From: Paraphysomonas bandaiensis
Taxonomy: Eukaryota; Chrysophyceae
DNA length: 64,000 nt
Direction of reading: 5' to 3'
NCBI GenBank assembly: GCA_965644295.1
Contig: CBFFRP010000217.1
Location: 124,001 to 188,000, forward strand
How positions within the stretch are numbered: the first letter of the stretch is position 1; the number at the start of each line of letters is the position of its first letter. The notes beneath the pieces were generated by a model. The model was not told the origin of the DNA, did no database searches, and worked only from the letters and a program-made list of their open reading frames with translations. Made by a program: the position numbers and the translations under genes. Below, piece by piece: positions 51,882 to 61,805 of the stretch.

Positions 51882-52622
51882 TAGTTGAGATGCATGTTGG
51901 AGTGTAATGAATATTTGCTGACTCTTTCTAAACTTTCTCTTTTAGTAACATGTATTGTACCACTACTCTATATATCTTAGATATGACAGGGGACATTGAT
52001 GTGAAGCACATGTTGATCTCCATCAAGTCTCATATTGAAAGTCTTAATATTTGCAATAGGCGTTGACAAACTATTGAGAATTGCTCATTTTAAGCTAGAC
52101 CACAGAGAGAATTTGTCGTAAGACTAGATAGATTTATTAATTTCGTTTACACGAAGTTGTGATAACCAACACTAACTCATTATAATCCCTGCATAATATC
52201 CTACATATGCGAACCTCTCGTTACTGAACATATCTTGAAAGATCAAACTATTTCAGTTTCTCAATATCATCACAGCATTTGTACATCACTATATTTCACT
52301 GTATTCTCGTATATTGTCTTCAAGTGACATACTGAATATACTAGAATAAGATCCATATTCTAATACAAACTAGTTAGACCTATACCTGTAACTAATCAGT
52401 ACAAACTCTATTATCCTACTATTTAAAACTACAAGAACTGCTTGTGCGTCGCCGCAAGCACCAAGGTGCAACCAATCTCGCTATAAAGTGGACAAGTGGG
52501 CTTCGATCCCACTACCTCACGCATGGACAACACCAAGGCCACCTAGAGAGCTCGATTCTGTACATATGAGCCTATGAGTTCATAATGAAGCACATCTGTA
52601 CATAATTATGAGTTCATAATTC
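51882..52622. other. Spacer of the inverted duplication
   Basis: 741 bp between the arms. Near 51988-52035 it has a gene-fragment sequence (GACATTGATGTGAAGCACAT) also found in the MULE-like element at 60605. At 52438-52560 it has a SINE-like repeat. At 52562-52620 a short direct repeat containing TGAGTTCATAAT occurs. No complete gene. Confidence 0.7.
52438..52560 (-). repeat. Decayed tRNA-derived SINE-like repeat
   Basis: On the minus strand GTGGGATCGAAGCCCAC (52496-52512) has a T-arm-like stem-loop, and GATCGAAGC fits the RNA polymerase III B-box pattern GWTCRANNC. Downstream follows the dispersed segment GGTGCTTGCGGCGACGCACA shared with 3850 and 38170. A clear A-box and an acceptor stem are missing, so this is not a functional tRNA gene. 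Confidence 0.4.
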
Positions 52623-54482
52623 TATAGCATATATGCATACTGTTGATTATCAATAACCACTAAACTTCTGTATATGTATCTAACGCCTACACCTATCATA
52701 AGCACGCATACACTAGAAATTATACTGTGCTCTTAATGATAGCAGCCTTCGGAAAGGGGTCTTGCTTGGATATAATGAGTGTTCGTTTCTGGTGACTAAT
52801 ATATCCCTTCACCTTCCCTTGGTAGATGAGATTAGCAATTATACACTCGATTTCATCAAGGTCGATCTCCTCATCACCCATCCATTGCATAGCACTGTGA
52901 ACACGAATGTTGATGAGGAATCAATCATATAGATTAAAACACATAAGAAATTTCGACAATTCACATGCTCGACTTCAACAATATGAAGTGGTCATTTTCG
53001 TTACCAAATACTCACCTTTCCATCCAACCAAGTTTGATTCGAGTGCTATTAGATATCATGTACAGCTTCTTCAGGAGATTCCTATAAGCTATCATCTTTA
53101 CCTACAACGCGCCAGTCATATGAGATGTCGAGCCGTACATAGAATAAAGCACGCATGATCGCTAGCCATTTTCAAGGTACCTGTTCCAGAACGAGGTACA
53201 CGCCACTGCATATGAAAGTTCGTTGGTTCCTTTGCATAATCTGCAAGCCGATAAAATTAGAAATATAATAGCATTCACGACATACTCGATTCAATGACCA
53301 GTGAGGAAAACACAACATATACTTGAGTGTCACCTCATCATATGATTTCAAGTTTCCAGCGATGACTGCCCTCCCAAGATCCATATAATCTGTGAAACCG
53401 TACACAGTTCCCACAGCTGGCCCTGGCATCACTCCTAAGCACATTTGTACAGGTACCAGACTGCACAATATGCGACGACGATTCCGCACTTCCGATTGAG
53501 GTGTATGCCGAAGTGCAAACATAAAGCACTCCCTGTGACATCACAACTAAATAAGAATACAATTTAAAGTAATGATATGGATAAATAACCGCCATGTTGA
53601 TATTGAGATACTGTACTATGTATAAATATCGCATCGTACACACACCTAGCGTCTTCATATTTGTCTTCAAACATCTTTAGACGGCCGATATAAAACTTGT
53701 ACGTAACCACATCCGCAACAGGAAATAGATGATAAGAGTCGAGCGCATTAGCCGGTCCAGGCCTTTCCACTACATTAATTAGTTTGCTACACAGCTGTAG
53801 AGTGTTCAGTTTGAAATATATTTTGAAAAGAACATTAGTGACGGAAAATATCGCCAACTTCTTGCTATTGGGATCTGTGAAGGGAGTGCGGTCCTTCGCC
53901 ACAGCATTGAAGCCATTGGTGAGATTACGCAAGGCATCGCGGAGCGTCTCGTTATCTCTCTTCTTCATAGCAGTGTCCGCCTGTAACAGAGCATTATATA
54001 TCTCGTAGCCCGAAAGAAATGACAACTACGCAATATACATGAATAAGAAACTAACCTGCACAGCCAACATTCGCAAGTCATTAGATATTAAAACAAGAAC
54101 GGGTATTATCCAGTTGGATGGCTCATCTCTGAAGTACGCCAATATAGCATTATAGGACAGCAATTCGAAGTTGTACGACTCTGTCCACTTCCCATCACAC
54201 AATGCCACAAGAGCCTTTATCATATTGCCCACTGCAACTGCGATATTCGAATCAGATATATTCGACTCGCAATAGGAAACTGCGTTAATAGACTGCGCAC
54301 GCTGAGCAAGCTGTTTGTATATCTTGGGTATAGTTTTACGACCGAGAGGCAGCTGCAGTGATTTGGCTAATCTCACCCCATCCTCTGATCTGACATACCC
54401 ATTAATAGAGGAGATAAAAGAGTGCATATCAACCATGGTCACTACACACTTCCTTAAGATCTTTTAACTATAACTGCACTAG
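52623..54482 (-). repeat. Right arm of the 1860-bp inverted duplication
   Basis: Reverse complement of 50022-51881. The outer edge is sharp: sequence diverges right after the CTAGTGCAG shared at the end of both arms. Confidence 0.95.
52720..54436 (-). CDS. PCID2: PCID2/Thp1 homologue, copy B
   Basis: Exact inverted copy of the gene at 50068-51784. Exons 5' to 3': 54436-54056, 53980-53646, 53532-53334, 53240-53181, 53101-53016, 52894-52720; 411 residues with the same PCI-domain features. Intact, so not a pseudogene by sequence. It is divergent from the coiled-coil gene at 54889, and its upstream region (54483-54888) differs from that of copy A. Which copy is ancestral cannot be told; a duplicated or mis-assembled copy is discussed in the findings. 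Confidence 0.88.
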
Positions 54483-54888
54483 GGGCTTATGGCTTGTAGT
54501 GTGATTGTGGTATGGTGTCATCTTCAGCTCCTTTAATAGTATACATACATACAGAGTGTAGTCTGACTGAGTACTGTATACCAGACCACCGTATTCTACA
54601 CGTATTTCTTGTAGTCGGTATACAGTTAAGCAATCGTTTTACATATAACGTAAGCTGTATGAGGGTCTATGCACATGTATGTATATGATGATGCTTTCCA
54701 CTTCACTTCGAAGTGTTACGAGTCCATGTTCTATAGGGTTATATATACATACAGCAGTAGACAGCAGACCGCACCCGCACACGTACATCACTATCATAAT
54801 TATCCGTACATGACACTGCAGTTTGTCTCCACTGGGATGACTGTATAGCTCAATTAGAGGTCGAGTTTGTGAGTTCAATTCAGGAGCA
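54483..54888. promoter_or_regulatory. Divergent promoter region with short CATA tracts
   Basis: About 400 bp between PCID2 copy B and the coiled-coil gene. Contains TACATACATAC at about 54541-54551 and TATATACATAC near 54742-54752. No core element is assigned. Confidence 0.4.
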
Positions 54889-57800
54889 ATGCGAAGGTCT
54901 CTGTTTTATCAGACAGATGATACAATCACGCTGAAGATCGAGGAGTCCCAGAATAACATCAATCATCTGCTCTCTCAGCTTGATGGAGTGGACTCTGTCG
55001 GCCAGAAGGAGTTCGGCTATGTTCAAGCGAATATATCGGACCTGATGGGGACATTTCATGATAGTCAGAATGTCCTACAAGGAGACTTAATGGATGTGTT
55101 GGAGAGCTTTAATAAGGGGACTATGACATCAGATGAGATACAGTCGCTGCTCATTAACGAGAAGGAGAGAGGAAATATATCTTTGAAGTTAGTGGAGGAT
55201 ATTCAGCTGCAAATGGATGAGGTTTTGTCATTTGTTGCCCATTTTATTTCTGATGTAGAAAGCGGGAAACCACTACCGAAAAATTCATTTCAGAGTTTGT
55301 TTCAAGAACTTGACGGCATGTCGGATTCCGTTCATGCTATGTCCAAGGTTGTACGAACTCCTTCGCGAAGGGTTAGGGAAGTTAAGGCGACTATTCAAAC
55401 TCAAGTTGAGCACCGACACGAAAAGTCGCGTGGTATCGGTGCACCACCGATCATGACTTTTCTCAACCAACAACACCGACGTCATGGATCTCCGAGTGAC
55501 ACATCCCGCCAGGATCGAGAGTTTTTCAAAGAAAGTGCTAGAGGACGAGAGAGTGCTAGGGGGGATCCTATGGCATCGCGGTCGGACTCGCGCCCTGATA
55601 GTCGCGGTGGGGGCACCGGCTCACCGAACACTCGCCCACAGCTGAGAAAAGTGAGCAGTTTTCGGGCACTCTCTGAAGCACGGAAAGAGAATGGACAGAA
55701 AGATGGGGATGATGACAAGGAAGATTTAGGGTTACATGGCAAAAAACCAAGCTATGCCGTCAAAGGCATTCAGCGTCAAAGAAGTGGGAATATAACTGTG
55801 AAATCGAGTCTTGTGAGATCACTAACGCGGGAAATGTCTGATGATGAAATCTCTATGGACTCGAGTGCAGATGCCGGAACAAACAAGTGGCGCCGTTCCA
55901 AGCCCAAGGGTGCTCATCGACAGACCCAAACGGATGAAGAAATCACACTCGTGCGTAGTGGTACATCTCCTCAGAAAGAAACGTCGGCTACAATGTCTAA
56001 AAATGTGATGGGGAAACTGTCCGCTGCAGGAAGCTTCTCGCCCTCCAAAAAGAGTATGATAAGTACGCATGAAAACGGTTCAGGCAGTCACCAGGGTGGG
56101 AGTGACATCCATGGTAAGTCCCAATCTGGTGTGTCAAAGCAGAGCACTGTTGTAGTAAAGCAAAAGACTCAAGCCACTGGTAGATCAAGTCAATTGACAG
56201 CACCGGGTGGTGTGGTTAAATCATCTACCAATCGTGGAACTCGAAATCAAGGTACAAGTCGACCGAGTAGTCGACCGAATAGTCGGCCAGTATCCCCTAG
56301 AGCTATGGAGAGCAGCTCATCTATTCCATCCATTACTGGCGGTGGTGTTACCAGTAGCGTTGGTAGCACTAACAGTGTTGGACTTAGTACTGTTGGTTCT
56401 GTTGTGGGAAGCGGTACAGCACAAGGAGGAATCTCGAGACAGTCCGGGTTAAGTAAAAATCTTGCTAAAGAAGTTATTGGAAAGCTAGAAGAACTCTCAT
56501 TTGATGAAGCAGAAGATGAAAAAGAAAAGGTTAGTGCCTAAGTGGTCACTGTGTGTTTGGGTACAATTCGAATCTTACATTACCTTATTCACCAATTTCT
56601 AACGTTTCTATTTCTTGATATATGTACAGTTGGAATTGGAGCGACTTAAACAAGATGCTGATGGCATGGCTAAGTATTTAGAATTGAAGGAAAAGCGTTT
56701 GGAGAAATTGGAAAGCAGACTCCAATCCAAGCAGGAAAACTTAGACATCATTATTGAAGGGCGGGTGAATATGCGAGTTCAAGAACTTCGTCTAAAAGTA
56801 AATAATGGAGAGAGTGAAAGTGACAATTCTAAAAAAGACTCCAGGTATTTAATTCCTTTCGTAGTTCTATGAATAATCAATGATTGTGACAGTTCGAGCG
56901 CTGGAGGAAATGCCTCTAATACCACAGCACCTATACGCACAACTGATTCTAAAGATGGGAAAAAGAAAGGCAAATCATCGACGGGACAAAAGAAACATCA
57001 CCCTTCCACCGGTGTACATACTAGCGATGCACCTGTAGTCTCCTCTTTAGCAAATGCAGCTCTTTCAGAACCTTCAGTTCCTTCTGGTTCATCAGATAGT
57101 GGCCCTTCATCAGTCCCTGCGGCAGCAGCTGCAGTGGGCACAATCGACTTGAATACAATCGTGAAGACAATAATACAATACTTACCTGTTGGAAGCGGGC
57201 CGCAGTCTTCTCAGCAAGCCCTGGCACTGCCCCAACAAGAGGGATCAGCTACATCAATGGGAAGGGAAGGTAGTGCAGCAGATGGGGGTACAGGCATGCA
57301 GAGACTTGTTTCTACTGGTACCGGACCATCTCGTCCTCCTTCAACAGAATCGAACAGGCCTACATCGCAGTCCAGCTGGCCGTCGTCCTCGCATCATCCA
57401 GGCGCAACCGAAAAAGTTATACCAGAAGGAAGCACAGAGGATGAGGGAGGCGGAATAAAGCTCCCACTTATTCCCCAACCTGGCGGAAAGTCTAGTGCTG
57501 CACTTGGGTCGTCTCGTCATCAGTTGTCGAATTCCTCAGTGGGTATGGACCCACATGCGGATGAAGCCCTGATGCATTCTAAGCCGAGTACTGCGAGCAA
57601 AGGGCGACCGGCATCTCGTGATCAAGAAAATAAGGTTAGAAGGGAGTCCCGAACACCAAGTAGAGTAGATGCGGGGGTTGATTCTGGGGAACGACCTGAA
57701 AGTAAGAGAAGCAGGAAAGACAGCAAGATTATTACGGGTTCTAATTATTCACATCATAGTATGACCGACGATGATGATGCCATTGCTGTCAATCTTTCGA

Positions 57801-59423
57801 ACTACTGCACAAGCCATTCTCTCAACCCATCTCGATCCAGCACTGGTGAACCCCGCGGTGTTCATGCCTCAGCACCCGACGTGAACCAGATATGGGTCCC
57901 CCCTCCTACGAAGTTATCGTCTAGGAAGTTGCCGAGCACTATTATGATTTTCCCTCTGCATAGTGTAGACCAGAGTACCTCAACAGATGATCTTCCAGGT
58001 GAGCCTGCCACTCGACCTGAGGTAGAGACCACTCCAGTACCCACAAGTTCTGTTGACGCTCCCATCGACGTGCGAGAGGATAGAATTACTATTACACGAG
58101 ATGGCGGAAAGAGTACTACGTTGGACAAGCTACAGAGCGAACTAATTAATTCCCCCAACCCATTGGCATTGCTCTACAAACACTTTTTCCCGTACCTATC
58201 GGTTCTCAGTCGACATCACCTTATGGCAGCGGCCTCAGGCACATGCTCTGATATGTCGAAACCGCTTGACGTTACCGCGCCAGCTTCGAAAGCTGGACCT
58301 ACGTATTCTACGGCTGGACTTGCTGAGTTGTTTGAAATAGTAACTGAAGAAGTTAGTAAGTTAGAATACACCTCGTACTATGCGTACGAAGCAATGGACG
58401 ACTGTGAAGAGACTGTGCATAGTTTGATTATAATTGCAGAATCAGGGCAACGAATAGACAAAGACTTTTTTGCAGCTCTAAAAGCCGCATCTAAACAAAT
58501 TGGTGAAATAGAAATGGCTGAAGCATGGGTCGATATGCTTCTTACTAATAGTCGAACTATTTTTAATCGAATTCGTGCTCTTGGCATCAATCCTTCATCG
58601 GTTGGACAAAAATTTTCTGATGCTTATAAGGCGTTCTTGAATTGTCAAGGGAGAAATGTAAGTACTCTAAGAACCATATGATTGGGTATTAACACCTACA
58701 TTCTTGCATCAGATTGCACTTAAGAAGAGGTTGCGAGCTTTAAAAAAGAAAGTGAACCTACATTTACAACAACCTATTGCTTCCATGAAGGAAGAAGACA
58801 ACGCGCCCAATGGGGCATTGCTGCATAAGCTTAATACTCTTGCGGCGCGTTGTGAGCAGCTGGAGGAAGATTTAGGAGATGCGCAAGATGAGGTGGAGGA
58901 ACTCAGAGCTCAGTGTATATTGATGGATAGAGAACTCGACCGCACTCCAGGAGCACTTTTTTTCTTTTCTGCACTCCATAATCCGAAACTACCGGAAATT
59001 GTTAGTAAGCATATACAACAACTAGGAAGCATTAAAGGAGTAATTGATGGCAAGGAGCATTTTGATTTCATGACTTTAAAGCATCGTTTGGAGGCTATAT
59101 TCCTGGGTTTGCCTGCTTTAAGTCAGTTCTTCAAGCGGTACACAGGTCTGCAAAAGAAGTGGTCACAATCCCGAGCGAAGCTTTTCTTAGACAAGAAATT
59201 AATTGGTGGTGATGCGGATAAGTATTTTATTTGTCCGATGTGCAATGTGGACTCTAGACTGATAACGACAGATGCGCTGGGAGGAAGTGCTGGAAGAAAT
59301 ATTATAAACTCTCCGAGGGGAAAGAGAAGTAGAGTGGGAACCGCCCACAGTCGAAGTGGACCTCTTACGTCGTTGTCCGTTAGAGAAGGCTCTGGCAGCA
59401 GAGAAGCATTCAGTCGAAGTTAG
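54889..59423 (+). CDS. Large coiled-coil protein of unknown function
   Basis: Four exons: 54889-56529, 56630-56844, 56893-58657, 58713-59423; 1443 residues. Not recognised. Residues 1-165 look helical and folded. Residues 165-520 are basic, Ser/Arg-rich low complexity, including RPSSRPNSRPVSPR. Exon 2 encodes a clear coiled coil (LELKEKRLEKLESRLQSKQE). Residues 620-1020 are again low complexity, followed by a conserved-looking helical segment from about 1060. The last exon starts basic (KKRLRALKKKVN), has a second coiled coil (NTLAARCEQLEEDLGDAQDE) and ends after a CPMC pair that may be half of a metal site. No signal peptide, membrane segment or motor. A cytoskeletal or centrosomal structural protein is a reasonable guess only. 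Confidence 0.75.
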
Positions 59424-60304
59424 CTCTATCATTCTATCAGTATTTGTCACCTGTGTACGCCTTGAAAATTGTTGTGTTATATCGTATTAGTAAACTTGTG
59501 TTAGGCATAAAGATTTTCTGTGTTCTTAAAAATAATTACCGGATATGTAGTTATATATGAAAAAGTTTTTCGAGCCACACTGATAGTCAATCGATGTATC
59601 TTACTCTCAACAGTAGTCAACCCTAGCTGCACATAATAGTTACATATTTAAACAATGGAGACGAAGAATATGTTGTAGATCCTTGGGGGATTGACTTTAT
59701 TAATTATTCGTATGATCACATAGGTGTATTGTTGTGGGGGAAATATTATTCAACCTAGGCACGCTATTTTTGGTGGAATAACCTAGTCAAAATAATAAAT
59801 GACTCAACCTAGTCAACTTTGGTATTCAACCTAGTCGTTCTTATATCCATTGATTACACACTGTGACTGTCTAAGATACCATCTCACACCACACAATATA
59901 TTAGTGGCTTACAGAGCATCAAAACAAACACTCAAACATAACAATAAGCTCATATATACATATCTACTTAACACAGGTGTACGTGTATGTCTATCTAGCC
60001 TATCTGTAGCATGTATGTATATAGCGATGGGTCCCTGTGAGTGTTATGGGGAGGAGGGTCCATGAAGCTGTGGGTATAACTCACTCTATGATCCGCAGGA
60101 CATCTTGAGATCTTCATATGCTGTGAGTGATGGCGCTCACCTTCCTTCACTTCAGCAATGAATGAATGACTTTGATTGCTGTATTGGCTTTCCTGGGAGC
60201 ATAAATCTCCCTATTTTTAGTCCAACGAAGAAAAAAGGAGGTTTTCAGGGAACAAACTTCGAAAACCAGCATCATTGAAGTGGACTGTAGAGCAGCATCA
60301 GAAC

Positions 60305-60472
60305 ATCAGCATCATGAGTGTGTCATCAGTCGTACAGTATCATGAGTGTGTCATCAGTCTTACAGTATCATGAGTGTGTCATCAGTCGTACAGTGTCATG
60401 AGTGTGTCATCAGTCTTACAGCATCATGAGTGTGTCATCAGTCTTACAGTATCATGAGTGTGTCACAGTATG
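60305..60472 (+). repeat. 28-bp minisatellite, 6 copies
   Basis: CATGAGTGTGTCATCAGTCK TACAGTAT-type unit starting at 60313, 60341, 60369, 60397, 60425 and 60453, exactly 28 bp apart. The last copy is truncated. Located inside the MULE-like element. Confidence 0.92.
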
Positions 60473-60602
60473 AAAGGCACCACCGTATAATATTATGTAT
60501 GTTGTACGGGAGATCCCTTAATAATCAAGCGCAAACTCAATATCGCTTGTGAGGTATGTAAAATACATTTATACCTCTCTACATATCTTAATTATGTGCT
60601 CA

Positions 60603-60775
60603 GGGAACATTGATGTGAAGCACATGTTGATCTCCATCAAGAGTCACAATGCAGCGAGGTCCCTCATCAACTTGAACCCACCGATGTCATGGCCCTTGGG
60701 AAGCTATGGAATTGCACCGGACATGGTCACGAGAAACTGTCCAATTCTCATCGGAATGCAACGTTATAATGTTAT
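60603..60775 (+). pseudogene. Captured gene fragment inside the MULE-like element
   Basis: A frame reads GNIDVKHMLISIKSHN then LINLNPPMSWPLGSYG and RNCPILIGMQRY, with codon use more gene-like than its surroundings and no start or stop of its own. The first 40 bases recur at about 51988 in the PCID2 palindrome spacer. The source gene is not in this window and I do not recognise the protein. Confidence 0.5.
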
Positions 60776-61805
60776 GTATGCATGTATACAATATCTACAT
60801 TTATCAATTGATGGCTAGAGTATGCTCCCATGTCTGAATGAAATTTTTTATTTTTGACTAGGTGAATACCATAAAACCTAGTCATTGTAAACTGAAAATA
60901 TGAATTATTAAATGACTAGGTTTTTCAACCGCTTGACTAGGTTTTTACACCAATTTTGGTGTGACTAGGAAATTACACCAATTTGACTAGGTTCAATAAT
61001 AGATCCCATTGTTGTGGTGTCGCCTCCGTAGGGTGTATATTAATATCTTCATTTTTGTTGAAATAGTAGTGGTGCAGTAACAACTGAGTAATGGAAGCTT
61101 ACAATATGCAGAATACAGAATACATATAAGAGCAATACATAACAAGAACATGAAATTCTCGGGCAGTATAGAAAATATCGCATCATTCCGACAAACACTT
61201 TATCTTAGTGCAATACTACTACACTACACCTGATAAACCAGGGGCTGGGAATACTCTTGAGGTGGGCCGGTTCCCAGATGCCTGTGTATTCGTCAATGCC
61301 CAACCATATCTGTCTACACGAGTGACACTTATCATGTCACTGCACCACACAAGCATTAGGCTATGAGCGGAAGAGCATTATCTGCTGTCATTATCAGACA
61401 ATTTCATATGGCGTGGATGCGGCTATGCAGCAGTGTGCTTCAGAGGAGGAGGTGTGTATGTATGTGTACACTGATGTGGACAACTACACGCACTGACGTG
61501 TATCTTTGGATTTTAGGAGACTGAAAGAGAAATATCAGAGAATTATATGTAAAATATAGAAATTATATATTTTTAGTGTATATTGTTCGAATATCAGGCT
61601 TTTTAGGGTACGAAAATGCTACACACGTTATACAATACTAGGCGACTAACATATGAATCTTCCCGTAGACTTACATATACAGCAGGCAGGAGTGTATACA
61701 TACCATAGCAGCAGCACACGTCTAGAGCATGAGAACTAACCACACTGCAGTGAACACAGTGATCTGATGAGCTCATGACACTCCGTGTATGTGTGGTTGA
61801 ATAAC

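Larger units (their letters stand above)
59738..61007. mobile_element. MULE-like non-autonomous DNA transposon, 1270 bp
   Basis: Flanked by a 10-bp direct repeat ATTGTTGTGG (59728-59737 and 61008-61017), the size typical of Mutator-like elements. The ends are related inverted repeats: left GGGAAATATTATTCAACCTAG, right (reverse complement) GGGATCTATTATTGAACCTAG. Subterminal regions carry many copies of AACCTAGTCA in opposite orientations. No transposase is encoded. Inside are a 28-bp minisatellite and a probable host gene fragment, a Pack-MULE-like layout. Confidence 0.8.
59424..61805. other. Intergenic, occupied by a MULE-like element and repeat fragments
   Basis: About 2.4 kb between two genes on the same strand. 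59738-61007 is a non-autonomous DNA transposon. About 61240-61410 is a fragment of the dispersed composite repeat (TATTCGTCAATGCCC, CACACAAGCATTAGGCTATG). The remainder shows no gene. Confidence 0.6.

Noticed and set aside
52496-52560. tRNA gene on the minus strand
   Set aside because: Only a T-arm-like stem and B-box are present; no acceptor stem, anticodon arm or clear A-box could be paired.
60305-60472. Six regularly spaced repeats resembling a small CRISPR-like array
   Set aside because: The 28-bp units are directly adjacent with no unique spacers, the genome is eukaryotic, and the array sits inside a transposon.
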